NCBI GenBank assembly: GCA_009700815.1
Contig: WLLG01000015.1
Span: 1-17,155, forward strand
Source of the DNA: Actinomycetota bacterium
Lineage (GTDB): Bacteria > Actinomycetota > Acidimicrobiia > Acidimicrobiales > Microtrichaceae
Reading direction: 5' to 3'
DNA: 17,155 nt
Shown here: one piece after another, positions 6,990-14,606 of the stretch
How positions within the stretch are numbered: the first letter of the stretch is position 1
Layout of the letters: each line of letters starts with the position of its first letter
Program-made: the position numbers and the translations under genes
The notes under the pieces: model-generated
The model's input: the letters and a program-made list of their open reading frames with translations, nothing else
Databases searched by the model: none
Told to the model about the DNA's origin: nothing

Positions 6990-7841
6990 CTAGCCCGGAA
7001 GCGTTGTTGAACTTTCGCTGTTTGCTGGCTGATCACCGGAGGATTCATCAGCCGCACCGCCTTCTAAGACCGTGGTGGGTGACCCTTCGGGTGAAACCGT
7101 CGAAGGAGTGCTCGTCGCACTAGCCCCACCAAGCGCAAAGTTCTCGGGAGCAACTCGCAGCAGGATCTTCTTCTCAAGATCGCGCAGCAGCGACTTTTGC
7201 GGAGCAGCTGGTCCCAGATAATCCGTTGCCACGATGACGTCGCCTATTGCCATCATCGACCAGACCTGCACATTGGAACCATCGCTTGCAACAAATCTGC
7301 GTGAGACCTGATCAGTGATCAGGTCATCACCAGGACCCGGCTTGATCTCTACCTGAAGCCGATTTCCTGCCAAGTCTGTTCGATAGAACTGATCGCACTT
7401 ACTGAGTGCCTTGCCAACCGAATCTATGTATTCAGTTGCCGACTGCCAATCCTCGACTCTCACAGCTTCAGAGATCAGAACGGAGGAGTCCGCAGGCTTT
7501 GCAAACACGGCTGTGGCCTTGGGCGAAACTTCGGTGGGTAGTTCGACGGTCTCTCCACAAAAATCAGATCCGAGCAGGCCGAATGAGCTCAGCGCTGGGT
7601 CCCCTGCTTCCCAGCCCACTGCAAGATCACTTTGGGCAGTGAGCGCAAGCTCAGGGTCCACTTTGCCGGCCAATCTCGCCTGATCAAGGCGCACCGACTC
7701 GGAGTCCTGGAACTGAATGCGACTCACGGGGTAGCCGGCGGCAAGGCCGAGTCCGATCCCCGTTGCAACGATGACCAGCGCAAGCAGCAAGAATCTTCCG
7801 CCCTGCTTACCGAGATGCTTGGATGCTGCTGCAAAGTTCAC
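6990..7841 (-). CDS. Single-pass membrane protein with an exported domain, function unknown
   Basis: 283 residues. A short basic N-terminus is followed by one hydrophobic span (about 17-37), so the rest should lie outside the membrane. Two cysteines, Cys95 (DFCGETVEL) and Cys149 (LSKCDQF), are well placed for a disulfide. The WQSATEYIDSVGKALSKC pattern recalls PknH-type extracellular sensor domains of actinobacteria, but the match is only by eye. Residues from about 240 to the end are a Ser/Thr/Pro/Gly-rich disordered tail. The start is GTG 7841, whose last two bases lie in the TGA stop of metG (GTGA), so it is translationally coupled to metG. The function is unknown. Confidence 0.8.
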   Translation of the reverse strand: MNFAAASKHLGKQGGRFLLLALVIVATGIGLGLAAGYPVSRIQFQDSESVRLDQARLAGKVDPELALTAQSDLAVGWEAGDPALSSFGLLGSDFCGETVELPTEVSPKATAVFAKPADSSVLISEAVRVEDWQSATEYIDSVGKALSKCDQFYRTDLAGNRLQVEIKPGPGDDLITDQVSRRFVASDGSNVQVWSMMAIGDVIVATDYLGPAAPQKSLLRDLEKKILLRVAPENFALGGASATSTPSTVSPEGSPTTVLEGGAADESSGDQPANSESSTTLPG

Positions 7842-9595
7842 GGCTCTACCTTGTCTGATTCAGCGGTTGTCCCGTCGCTCGAGTTTCCCCCAAAGCGCTG
7901 TTCCCACTCCTCCAGCTGCTCGGCAGGCAATTTAGCAAAGAGCAACCCCGGCGACTTGACGGTATCGCCGGGCTGCAGATGGTTCCGACTTGCGAGGTCC
8001 GCTTTGAGCCGAAGGTCCTCCCATTTCACAGTGGGGAATGCTCCCTGCAATTTGGCAGCGGCAGCAGGAACAAATGGTTCAGAGGCCACAGCGCATACGA
8101 CTAGTAACTCAAGTGCTGTTCGAAGGGTGCAAGCAGTTCTAGCCGGGTCAACCTTGATGGTCTTCCAAGGCTCACGAGTCTCGAGGTAGACGTTTCCGAG
8201 TGACCACAATGCTCGGAGCGAAGCAGCAGCTTTTCTGAACTCAAGCGCATCAAGGAACCCCAAGTACTCCTCGAGTCGTTGCTGGACTGCCGCTGAAAGC
8301 TCGGCCTCTTCCGTTTCGGGTTCTCCGCCACCCGGCACGCAACTCTCGAAGTGGCGCTCAACTTGGGTGACAGTTCGGTTCACTAGGTTTCCAAAGGTGC
8401 CGACGAGTTCTTTGTTTACTGCCGATCCAAACAACTCCCAGGTAAAGCTTGAGTCGTCCGACTCTGGAGCGTTGGACATCAGGTACCAGCGCCAGTAATC
8501 AGCGGGAAGCAACTCAAGCGCATCCGACATAAAGACTCCCCGGTGGTCCGAGGTTGAGAACTTACCGCCGTAGTAGGTCAGCCAATTAAAGGACTTCAGC
8601 CTATCCACCAACTTCCAAGGCTCGCCCGACCCCAAAAGCGTGGCGGGAAAGCTCAGGGTATGGAACGGAACGTTGTCCTTGCCCATGAACTGGGTGTACT
8701 CCACCTGGTCGGCGCCAGAATCGAGTCGCCACCAAGAGTCAAACTCGGCTTGTGGGTCGTCACCACCGCACCCTGCATCGGCCCATTCGCGAACAGCAGC
8801 CAAGTAGCCAATCGGGGCATCAAACCAGACGTACCAAACCTTGCCGGCAACCTCTGGGAAGTCATCCGGATCAACGGGGATACCCCAGGCCAAGTCTCTG
8901 GTAATCCCTCTGTCACGCAAACCCTCATCGAGCCATTTGTATGCAATGGAGCGGGTCTGAGACGGCCATGAGTCTTTAGTATCAACCCACTCGCGAATGC
9001 GATCAGCTAGAGCTTCTTGCCGCAGGAATACATGGTTACTACTGCGTACTTCAAGATCTGCTGATCCGGAGATGGCAGACCTAGGGTCGATCAGATCAAC
9101 TGGTTCGAGAGGCTTACCGCAGTTCTCGCACTGATCACCCCTTGCCCGTTCGTAACCACAATTTGGGCAGGTTCCCACCACATATCGATCGGGCAAGAAC
9201 CGTTGATCTGTCAGCGAATAGACCTGTTCAGTAGCTCGGATTTCGCAGAACCCCTCTGAGCGCAGCCTGCGGGCGAAGTGGTTGGTCAGTTCATAGTTCT
9301 GCGGCCGAGAGGTGCGGCCAAACCAGTCCCAAGACAGCCCGAACTGTTCGCAGAGTTCTCGCTGCACCTCGTGCTGTTCGGCGCAATACTCATCTACTGC
9401 TTGGCCTGCGGCGGCAGCTGCCAGTTCGGCTGGCGTCCCGTGCTCGTCCGTCGCGCAAACAAAGAGCACTTCTTCACCCGATTGCCGCAGGTAACGCGCA
9501 TACACGTCGGCGGGCAGCATCGACCCCACCAAGTTTCCAAGGTGCTTCACGCCGTTGATATATGGCAGGGCACTAGTTATCAGATGACGTGGCAC
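7838..9595 (-). CDS. metG: Methionyl-tRNA synthetase
   Basis: A 585-residue class I aminoacyl-tRNA synthetase that charges tRNA-Met. The HIGH-type signature is HLGN at 18-21. A single zinc knuckle is formed by Cys143, Cys146, Cys156 and Cys159. GKVWYVWFDAPIGY (251-264) is the conserved methionine-site region, and the KMSKS-type loop reads KFSTS (345-349), a variant seen in other MetRS enzymes. A helical anticodon-binding region follows. The short C-terminus lacks the extra EMAP-like tRNA-binding domain. The start is GTG 9595 with GGAG (9604-9601) 5 bases upstream. The downstream membrane-protein gene overlaps by 4 bases. It is divergent from the exonuclease gene across 88 bases. Confidence 0.96.
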   Translation of the reverse strand: MPRHLITSALPYINGVKHLGNLVGSMLPADVYARYLRQSGEEVLFVCATDEHGTPAELAAAAAGQAVDEYCAEQHEVQRELCEQFGLSWDWFGRTSRPQNYELTNHFARRLRSEGFCEIRATEQVYSLTDQRFLPDRYVVGTCPNCGYERARGDQCENCGKPLEPVDLIDPRSAISGSADLEVRSSNHVFLRQEALADRIREWVDTKDSWPSQTRSIAYKWLDEGLRDRGITRDLAWGIPVDPDDFPEVAGKVWYVWFDAPIGYLAAVREWADAGCGGDDPQAEFDSWWRLDSGADQVEYTQFMGKDNVPFHTLSFPATLLGSGEPWKLVDRLKSFNWLTYYGGKFSTSDHRGVFMSDALELLPADYWRWYLMSNAPESDDSSFTWELFGSAVNKELVGTFGNLVNRTVTQVERHFESCVPGGGEPETEEAELSAAVQQRLEEYLGFLDALEFRKAAASLRALWSLGNVYLETREPWKTIKVDPARTACTLRTALELLVVCAVASEPFVPAAAAKLQGAFPTVKWEDLRLKADLASRNHLQPGDTVKSPGLLFAKLPAEQLEEWEQRFGGNSSDGTTAESDKVEP

Positions 9596-9600
9596 AGAAG

Positions 9601-9629
9601 CTCCAGAGTGGTTTGCAGCTCAGATCGTA
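9601..9629 (-). promoter_or_regulatory. metG ribosome-binding site and possible -10 box
   Basis: On the minus strand GGAG (9604-9601) stands 5 bases before the metG GTG. TACGAT (9629-9624) lies 28 bases before the GTG and could be a -10 box giving a short leader. No convincing -35 is seen. In contrast to gpsA and cofC, metG has a conventional ribosome-binding site. Confidence 0.4.
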
Positions 9630-9668
9630 CCGGGCCGACTCTTGCTGCCTAGGGCAATACCCTGAGAG

Positions 9669-9674
9669 AGGAGG
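9669..9674 (+). promoter_or_regulatory. Strong Shine-Dalgarno before the exonuclease gene
   Basis: AGGAGG lies 9 bases before GTG 9684. It favours this start over the in-frame ATG codons at 9705 and 9714. TACCCT at 9658-9663 could be the -10 box. Confidence 0.6.
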
Positions 9675-9683
9675 AAGAGTTCC

Positions 9684-10322
9684 GTGTCTCAGTGCACCTC
9701 TACCATGGTCCTCATGAGCGCTCCCCCACCCTCACAGTGGTACGGCCTAGACATAGAGACCGACACAACCATCAACGGTCTCGATGCCAGAGTGGCCGCT
9801 ATCGTCGCAGTGGCGGTGTCAACAGACGAAGAAGACTTCGTTCTGCTCGGTGAGGAACTGAACATTCTGAGGGACCTCGAGGAACTCATTTCCTCTCTCA
9901 GTCCAGGGGTGCTCATCACTTGGAATGGCAACTCCTTCGACATGCCATTCATCGCAGAGCGCGCCGCCCGGGGCGGAGTGCCGCTGGGGCTGCGGTTTGG
10001 GCCGCTTGAGCCCACGGGTTGGTCAAGGGGCCGCCACCATCGTCCCTACACCTGCAGCTGGGGCGAGCACCGCCATCTAGATGGCTATCAGCTCTACCGC
10101 TCAGACTTGGGCCGACAATTCAAGATCTCCTGCGGTCTGAAGTCCCTGTCCCGCATGCTCGGATTAGAACCAGTCGAGGTTGATCGCACTCAGATCCACT
10201 TACTCAGCGATCGTGAAATGCAGGAATACGTAGCTAGCGATGCGCGCCTCGCCCGAGAACTCGTGGCGCGACGCATGCCGCTCGCGTACGAGTCTTGCGA
10301 TCATCTTGTGCCTGCGCGCTGA
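9684..10322 (+). CDS. PolB-type DEDDy 3'-5' exonuclease
   Basis: A 212-residue stand-alone ribonuclease-H-fold exonuclease, of the type that forms the proofreading domain of family B DNA polymerases. All three exo motifs are intact: Exo I LDIET (Asp23, Glu25), Exo II WNGNSFD (Asp86), and Exo III YVASD (Tyr182, Asp186). The Tyr places it in the DEDDy class. No polymerase domain is attached, so it presumably acts on nucleic acid ends in repair or RNA/DNA turnover; the substrate cannot be told from sequence. Start GTG 9684 is supported by AGGAGG upstream, although the family domain begins only near residue 19. The next gene follows after 161 bases in the same direction. Confidence 0.88.
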   Translation: MSQCTSTMVLMSAPPPSQWYGLDIETDTTINGLDARVAAIVAVAVSTDEEDFVLLGEELNILRDLEELISSLSPGVLITWNGNSFDMPFIAERAARGGVPLGLRFGPLEPTGWSRGRHHRPYTCSWGEHRHLDGYQLYRSDLGRQFKISCGLKSLSRMLGLEPVEVDRTQIHLLSDREMQEYVASDARLARELVARRMPLAYESCDHLVPAR

Positions 10323-10483
10323 CTGCTCACAAGCTCGATCGCGCCTCACAGGGTCAATCGGTAACCGTGCGGGGACTCCTCCCCCCTTCCAGCACTTCAG
10401 CTTGGCAGCGATTTCTGTCAGGCTGGCTCTGCAGGGTTAGACCCACCCCATGGGCCTCGAACATCGGCATCTCTAGAGGACCC

Positions 10484-11383
10484 ATGCACCGATCCAGCAT
10501 TCACCAGCTTGGCAATATGGCAAGCGCACGCGATTACATCGAGTTGATCTCGCTTGAGGAAGAATTCATGCTGTATGGATTCGAGCCCAACCCTGAGTTC
10601 CTGAGTGTGCACGTTGCGCCCTTTCCAGAAGATTCCCGCACTCCCGGGGCCGGACTCTTCGGCATGTATTTGCCTGATTCCTGGCAGGCAGTTGGCATCT
10701 TGCTCAGCGGTAGGGCGACTCACCCAGAAACGCACGAGGTACTCAGCATCGATGCGCGAGTCCGCGTTGTCGTGACCCGCTCAGGCGAAACCTGCACCCA
10801 ACTCTTCATTGACGGAAACATGTTGACTGAGCCACTGGGCAACACACTCTCGGAGCAGTCACTCCCCGAATCCACCGAAGATCCAATACATCCCGCTCAG
10901 GGGCTTCTGACCGACTGCCTTCATCGCATGCTCGGCCTCCCCTCGCTCGGAACTGCTCCCTGCTTAGGGGAACTCGTAGTCGGACTGTGGCTGAACGATC
11001 TTCTGCAGAGGGCCATGAGTCTGGACGATCTCGACTGGGACTCAGCCGTTGCACTTCACCCCGGCGAACCGGGAGAGCCAGGGCTCGGCCCCGTTGCACC
11101 CTCAATCGAGACCATTACCGAGGCCACGTTTCGCGCTGCGGGCCAACTCAATTGGGAGCGCATGCGACAGCGAGCGGCAGTTGGGGAATTTCAAGCGACG
11201 GCTCTTGCACCAGAAGAAGCAGAGTGGATGGACGCAACCATGTTTGGTCGTTGGGTGACGAGTGCGATTCCAGACCCCGATGCAGTACTTCGGACGCTTC
11301 GGCGCCTTGGCGCCGATCAGATCTCGGAAAATATCACTCAGGTTCTGCACTCCATTCGACAGGGCAGAGTAATTATTGAGTGA
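10484..11383 (+). CDS. Uncharacterised protein, about 299 residues
   Basis: I do not recognise this protein. From ATG 10484 it is 299 residues, acidic overall, without a signal peptide or membrane span. The N-terminal half looks alpha/beta (MLYGFEPNPEFLSVHVAPF, then VRVVVTRSGETCTQLFIDG); the C-terminal half is mainly helical and carries a Gly/Pro/Glu turn-rich segment (PGEPGEPGLGP), ending TLRRLGADQ and then GRVIIE. The frame continues open upstream to 10295, but that part overlaps the exonuclease gene. I chose ATG 10484 because GAGGA (10476-10480) precedes it, though only 3 bases away; ATG 10517 is an alternative. It lies between the exonuclease gene and the transporter operon, with 137 bases before the ATPase start, so it is probably a separate unit from the importer. 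Confidence 0.7.
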   Translation: MHRSSIHQLGNMASARDYIELISLEEEFMLYGFEPNPEFLSVHVAPFPEDSRTPGAGLFGMYLPDSWQAVGILLSGRATHPETHEVLSIDARVRVVVTRSGETCTQLFIDGNMLTEPLGNTLSEQSLPESTEDPIHPAQGLLTDCLHRMLGLPSLGTAPCLGELVVGLWLNDLLQRAMSLDDLDWDSAVALHPGEPGEPGLGPVAPSIETITEATFRAAGQLNWERMRQRAAVGEFQATALAPEEAEWMDATMFGRWVTSAIPDPDAVLRTLRRLGADQISENITQVLHSIRQGRVIIE

Positions 11384-11448
11384 ACAATTCCTAAGGTGGC
11401 CAACTCCCGCTCGGCTTGGATCTAGCTTGGTGTAGAAGTAGGGCTGTT

Positions 11449-11465
11449 CAGGAGTACTGCTCCTG
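11449..11465. promoter_or_regulatory. Inverted repeat upstream of the ABC importer operon
   Basis: CAGGAG-TACTG-CTCCTG, a perfect 6-base-arm inverted repeat, ends 55 bases before the ATPase ATG. A weak promoter, TTGGAT (11417-11422) and TAGGGC (11439-11444) with a 16-base spacer, would place the repeat over the transcription start region, a usual position for a repressor operator. No regulator gene is in the window. Confidence 0.4.
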
Positions 11466-11520
11466 TACGACTCGTCCCCACCCCGTCACGTTTCCGCAAC
11501 AACATGCAAGGCTGAGACTC

Positions 11521-12618
11521 ATGAGCGCTGTCGCCTTTGACCAAGTCACCAAAAAATTTGGAGACACCGTTGCTGTTGACGAGTTCTCGTTGCAGATTGC
11601 CGACGGTGAGTTCATGGTGTTGCTCGGACCGTCAGGTTGCGGCAAGTCAACGGCACTGCGAATGATCGCAGGACTCGAAGAGATTTCGAGTGGAATCCTG
11701 ACCATTGGCGAGCGAGTCGTGAACCATATTCCGCCCCGCGAGCGAGACATAGCGATGGTCTTTCAGAGCTACGCGCTCTATCCCCATATGTCAGTCGAGA
11801 AGAATATTGAATCGCCCCTCGTTGCAAATAAGCGGGCGAAGGTAGATGCAACCGAGCGCACCCGGCGAGTCCACGAGGCAGCCGAAACCCTTGGCCTAAC
11901 CGAGTACCTCGCCCGCAAGCCTGGAGAACTCTCGGGTGGTCAACGGCAGCGGGTGGCCTTGGCCCGAGCCATTGTGCGACGCCCCGAGGTGTTCTTGATG
12001 GATGAACCGCTCTCCAACCTCGACGCCAAGCTGCGCACCCAGACTCGCCTCGAACTCGTGGACCTGCACCGTCGCTTGGGAACCACCTTCGTCTACGTCA
12101 CCCACGACCAAGTCGAAGCCATGACCATGGCCGATCGAATTGCTGTCATTAGTGACGGAAGAATCCAACAGGTGGGCGCCCCACAGGATGTCTACGAGAA
12201 GCCTGCCAACTTGTTTGTAGCCAGCTTTATTGGCAGCCCACCTATGAACACCATTCTCGGCACACTTCAAGGGGCCACCGAGAATGCAGCGGCTTCAGTG
12301 CTGACAGCCGAGGGAACTCTGGCGATCGGCCACCCCGGCTCGGCCCAACCCGGTACGGAATTGGTCTTGGGAATCCGCCCGGAACACCTGCATGCGACGG
12401 ACCCAGTCGATGCACCCGGTGCAGTACGAGCAACAATCCAAAACATTGAGTTGCTGGGCCATGAGCGTCATGTGATTTGTACAGTTGGTGCCACCCAGAT
12501 GACCGTTCGCCAGCCGAACGATGCCCCTCCCCTAGCCATTGGTCAAGCAGTGTCTTTGCATGCTGACCCCGCTGAAGTGCACTTGTTCGACCCCGTCTCG
12601 ACTGAGCGACTCAATTGA
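11521..12618 (+). CDS. ABC importer ATP-binding protein, MsmK/UgpC type
   Basis: A 365-residue ATPase that powers carbohydrate-type (CUT1) importers. Motifs: Walker A GPSGCGKST (36-44), Q-loop Gln82, signature LSGGQ (137-141), Walker B VFLMDEP (157-163), D-loop NLDAK, and switch His195. Residues after about 240 form the C-terminal TOBE/OB extension typical of MalK, UgpC and MsmK, where regulatory proteins can bind (GIRPEHL segment). The frame is open upstream to 11416, but ATG 11521 starts the conserved domain and gives the normal family length. AAGG (11508-11511) is a weak ribosome-binding site. It is the first gene of the operon; the permease gene overlaps its stop by 4 bases. Confidence 0.95.
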   Translation: MSAVAFDQVTKKFGDTVAVDEFSLQIADGEFMVLLGPSGCGKSTALRMIAGLEEISSGILTIGERVVNHIPPRERDIAMVFQSYALYPHMSVEKNIESPLVANKRAKVDATERTRRVHEAAETLGLTEYLARKPGELSGGQRQRVALARAIVRRPEVFLMDEPLSNLDAKLRTQTRLELVDLHRRLGTTFVYVTHDQVEAMTMADRIAVISDGRIQQVGAPQDVYEKPANLFVASFIGSPPMNTILGTLQGATENAAASVLTAEGTLAIGHPGSAQPGTELVLGIRPEHLHATDPVDAPGAVRATIQNIELLGHERHVICTVGATQMTVRQPNDAPPLAIGQAVSLHADPAEVHLFDPVSTERLN

Positions 12619-13571
12619 ACACATCACCGCTCAACCCCACCGAACAAGTACAAGGTGAGTCAGCGCAGGTAACCACGGTTTCAGCCCCTGCCAAGGCTCA
12701 GACTCGACGCTTCGGCAACAAGGTCCGAGACGCAGGTCTTGCCTATCTCTTCTTGCTTCCGGCCCTGATCATTTTCGGCGTATTTGCGTACTACCCGCTC
12801 TACCGCTTGTTCTGGTACGCCACACATACGCAATCAAGATTCCGAAACAAACCGGCTAGCTATGTGGGGCTAGAACAACTCAAAGCGTCACTGACAAGCA
12901 ACGACTTCATTAGCGGGCTGACTCACTCTGGGCTCTACATGTTGTACACCGTGCCGTTGGGGTTGCTGCTTGGAGTGATGCTCGCTGTCTCAACTCACCG
13001 CCGCCTGAAGGGAATCAAAATCTTTCAGACGATCTTCTCTTCCACTGTTGCGTCCTCAGTAGCGGTTGCCTCGGTGGTGTTCATCACCTTGGTAAACCCA
13101 GAGATTGGCTACTTCAAGAATGTCCCATGGCTGAGCCTGCGCAACCCGACCTCGGCACTGTTTGCCGTCTCGCTCTCCTCTGTCTGGCAGAACCTAGGCC
13201 TGACCTTCATCGTGGTACTCGCAGCACTACAGACTGTCCCGGATGAACTCATTGAGGCAGCGACCCTCGATGGCTACGGAGCAATCCGAAGGTTCTGGCG
13301 AATCACCGTGCCGCTCATTTCGCCGGCGCTTCTCTTTTTGGGAATCGTGCTTGTCGTCAGTGCACTGCAGGCCTTTGCGCAGATCGAGATTCTGACCGGT
13401 GGTGGACCGAGCGGAGCAACAGAAACCCTGCTGTTCAAGATTGCGGACCCGCGCGGCATAAGACCGCTCGGCGTTCGAGCCTCCTACTCTCTTGGCCTTT
13501 TTGTTCTGACCGCAATTGTGGCCGGGGCGCAATACTCGATCATGTCGAAGCGGGTGCACTATGGCGACTGA
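12615..13571 (+). CDS. ABC importer permease, UgpA/MalF type
   Basis: A 318-residue inner-membrane permease. About six hydrophobic spans are visible (near 42-63, 105-126, 138-160, 180-203, 235-257 and 290-310). The cytoplasmic EAA loop, which contacts the ATPase, is EAATLDGYG (214-222) followed by RITVPL (229-234). The first 40 residues are polar and probably cytoplasmic. The start is TTG 12615, overlapping the ATPase stop as TTGA; this coupling supports it, but a later start within the polar tail cannot be excluded. It pairs with the next gene to make the heterodimeric channel. Confidence 0.92.
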   Translation: MNTSPLNPTEQVQGESAQVTTVSAPAKAQTRRFGNKVRDAGLAYLFLLPALIIFGVFAYYPLYRLFWYATHTQSRFRNKPASYVGLEQLKASLTSNDFISGLTHSGLYMLYTVPLGLLLGVMLAVSTHRRLKGIKIFQTIFSSTVASSVAVASVVFITLVNPEIGYFKNVPWLSLRNPTSALFAVSLSSVWQNLGLTFIVVLAALQTVPDELIEAATLDGYGAIRRFWRITVPLISPALLFLGIVLVVSALQAFAQIEILTGGGPSGATETLLFKIADPRGIRPLGVRASYSLGLFVLTAIVAGAQYSIMSKRVHYGD

Positions 13572-14514
13572 CCCCACGGTCTCAGCGGCGAACGAGCAGA
13601 ATCGCTTGAACCAAACAGCCGAGAAGATTGTTGACCCGCTCGTCCCGGCACCCTATGACAACGACAAAGCCGTACAGCCGCCGCGCAGTGGGTTGCGCAA
13701 CGCAGTCGCCACCACCACCACCTATCTGGTGCTGACAGCGCTCTCTGTGATCGTGCTGTTCCCGATCTACATGTTGTTGTTACGTGCACTGTCCAGCCCG
13801 CTCAAATACATCTCTGCAGGCCAACCTCTGTACCCCGTCTCGATTGAGTGGGATGTATTCAATCGGGCATTCGGCCAAGCGAGCCTGGGGCGCTCAATGG
13901 GGCTGTCCTTCGTGGTCACGTTCGTGATCGTGATTGCGCAAGTACTCACCTCTGTCCTAGCTGCCTATGCCTTTGCCTTTCTTGAATTCCCCTTGAAGAA
14001 GCTGGCTTTTGTTCTGGTCATCGGCACCCTGCTGCTACCGATTGAAGTCACCCTGATCGCGAATGTGGAAATCATTCGCAAGCTGCACCTTCTCAACTCG
14101 GTCCCTGGTTTGACCTTCCCGTTCCTTGTTACGGCAATCGGAATTTTCTTGATTCGCCAAGGCTTTCTTGGCATTCCACGTGACCTACGTGATGCCTCCG
14201 AGCTCGACGGTTACGGCCATCTGCGCTTTCTGTTCAAAGTCGCCATGCCCATGAGTAAGGCCATTATCGGCAGCTTTATCGTTATTGCATTCCTAGGTGC
14301 TTGGAATCAGTACGTGTGGCCTCGATTCGCAACAGATCGCGGAGCTTGGCAAACAGTTCAGGTCGCTTTGCGCACCATCGGCTCAGAAAACCCAGGTGAA
14401 CTGAACTTGGGATTTGCTGCAGCTATCGTGGCGTCCCTACCGCTGCTCGCACTGCTCATCTTCTTCCAGCGGCAAATTGTTCGTGGCCTGACTGCCGGAG
14501 CAGTCAAAGGCTGA
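13561..14514 (+). CDS. ABC importer permease, UgpE/MalG type
   Basis: A 317-residue inner-membrane permease, the partner of the preceding one. A long polar N-terminus of about 50 residues precedes six hydrophobic spans (near 52-75, 112-137, 147-168, 180-200, 233-253 and 284-303). The EAA loop reads DASELDGYG (211-219) with KVAMPM further on, the form usual for MalG/UgpE subunits. ATG 13561 lies 11 bases inside the end of the upstream permease gene and was chosen over the upstream open frame (to 13516), which would extend 45 bases further into that gene. After the stop comes a 92-base gap before the binding-protein gene. Confidence 0.92.
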   Translation: MATDPTVSAANEQNRLNQTAEKIVDPLVPAPYDNDKAVQPPRSGLRNAVATTTTYLVLTALSVIVLFPIYMLLLRALSSPLKYISAGQPLYPVSIEWDVFNRAFGQASLGRSMGLSFVVTFVIVIAQVLTSVLAAYAFAFLEFPLKKLAFVLVIGTLLLPIEVTLIANVEIIRKLHLLNSVPGLTFPFLVTAIGIFLIRQGFLGIPRDLRDASELDGYGHLRFLFKVAMPMSKAIIGSFIVIAFLGAWNQYVWPRFATDRGAWQTVQVALRTIGSENPGELNLGFAAAIVASLPLLALLIFFQRQIVRGLTAGAVKG

Positions 14515-14543
14515 GTAAGTCGCCCTGTTCTGACTTGGCAGAT

Positions 14544-14571
14544 TACTTTTTACGCCGACTACTTCTTACGC
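14544..14571 (+). repeat. 12-bp direct repeat upstream of the first binding-protein gene
   Basis: TACTTTTTACGC (14544-14555) and TACTTCTTACGC (14560-14571) match at 11 of 12 positions with a 16-base period. They lie 35 to 62 bases before the ATG at 14607, in the only gap between importer genes apart from that before the second binding protein. The position suggests a regulator-binding site or an internal promoter (TACTTT fits TANNNT). Confidence 0.6.
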
Positions 14572-14606
14572 AGGATCTCACACCATCCCCTACCCCTAAG
14601 GGAATT

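Noticed and set aside
8546..8560. Loss of the KMSKS catalytic lysine in metG (KFSTS)
   Set aside because: Variants with this loop sequence are known among functional methionyl-tRNA synthetases, and the rest of the active site is intact, so I do not treat it as a defect.
9045..9200. A CRISPR-like or zinc-finger DNA-binding gene suggested by the closely spaced cysteines near 9120-9170
   Set aside because: The cysteines are the structural zinc knuckle of methionyl-tRNA synthetase, and there is no repeat-spacer pattern anywhere in the window.
10371..10384. GGGGA-CTCC-TCCCC as a terminator after the exonuclease gene
   Set aside because: Only a 5-bp stem followed by CCTTCC and no T run, so it is too weak to call.
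10295..10483. N-terminal extension of the 299-residue unknown protein back to the ATG at 10295
   Set aside because: The extra 63 residues overlap the end of the exonuclease gene in another frame and have a low-complexity, non-protein-like composition; a GAGGA site precedes ATG 10484 instead.
11504..11515. A three-codon open frame (ATG CAA GGC TGA) just before the ATPase start
   Set aside because: Such mini-frames are common by chance and nothing suggests leader-peptide attenuation.
11416..11520. N-terminal extension of the ATPase upstream of 11521
   Set aside because: The added residues do not resemble the family, and the conserved domain begins directly at ATG 11521. The stretch also holds an inverted repeat better explained as regulatory DNA.
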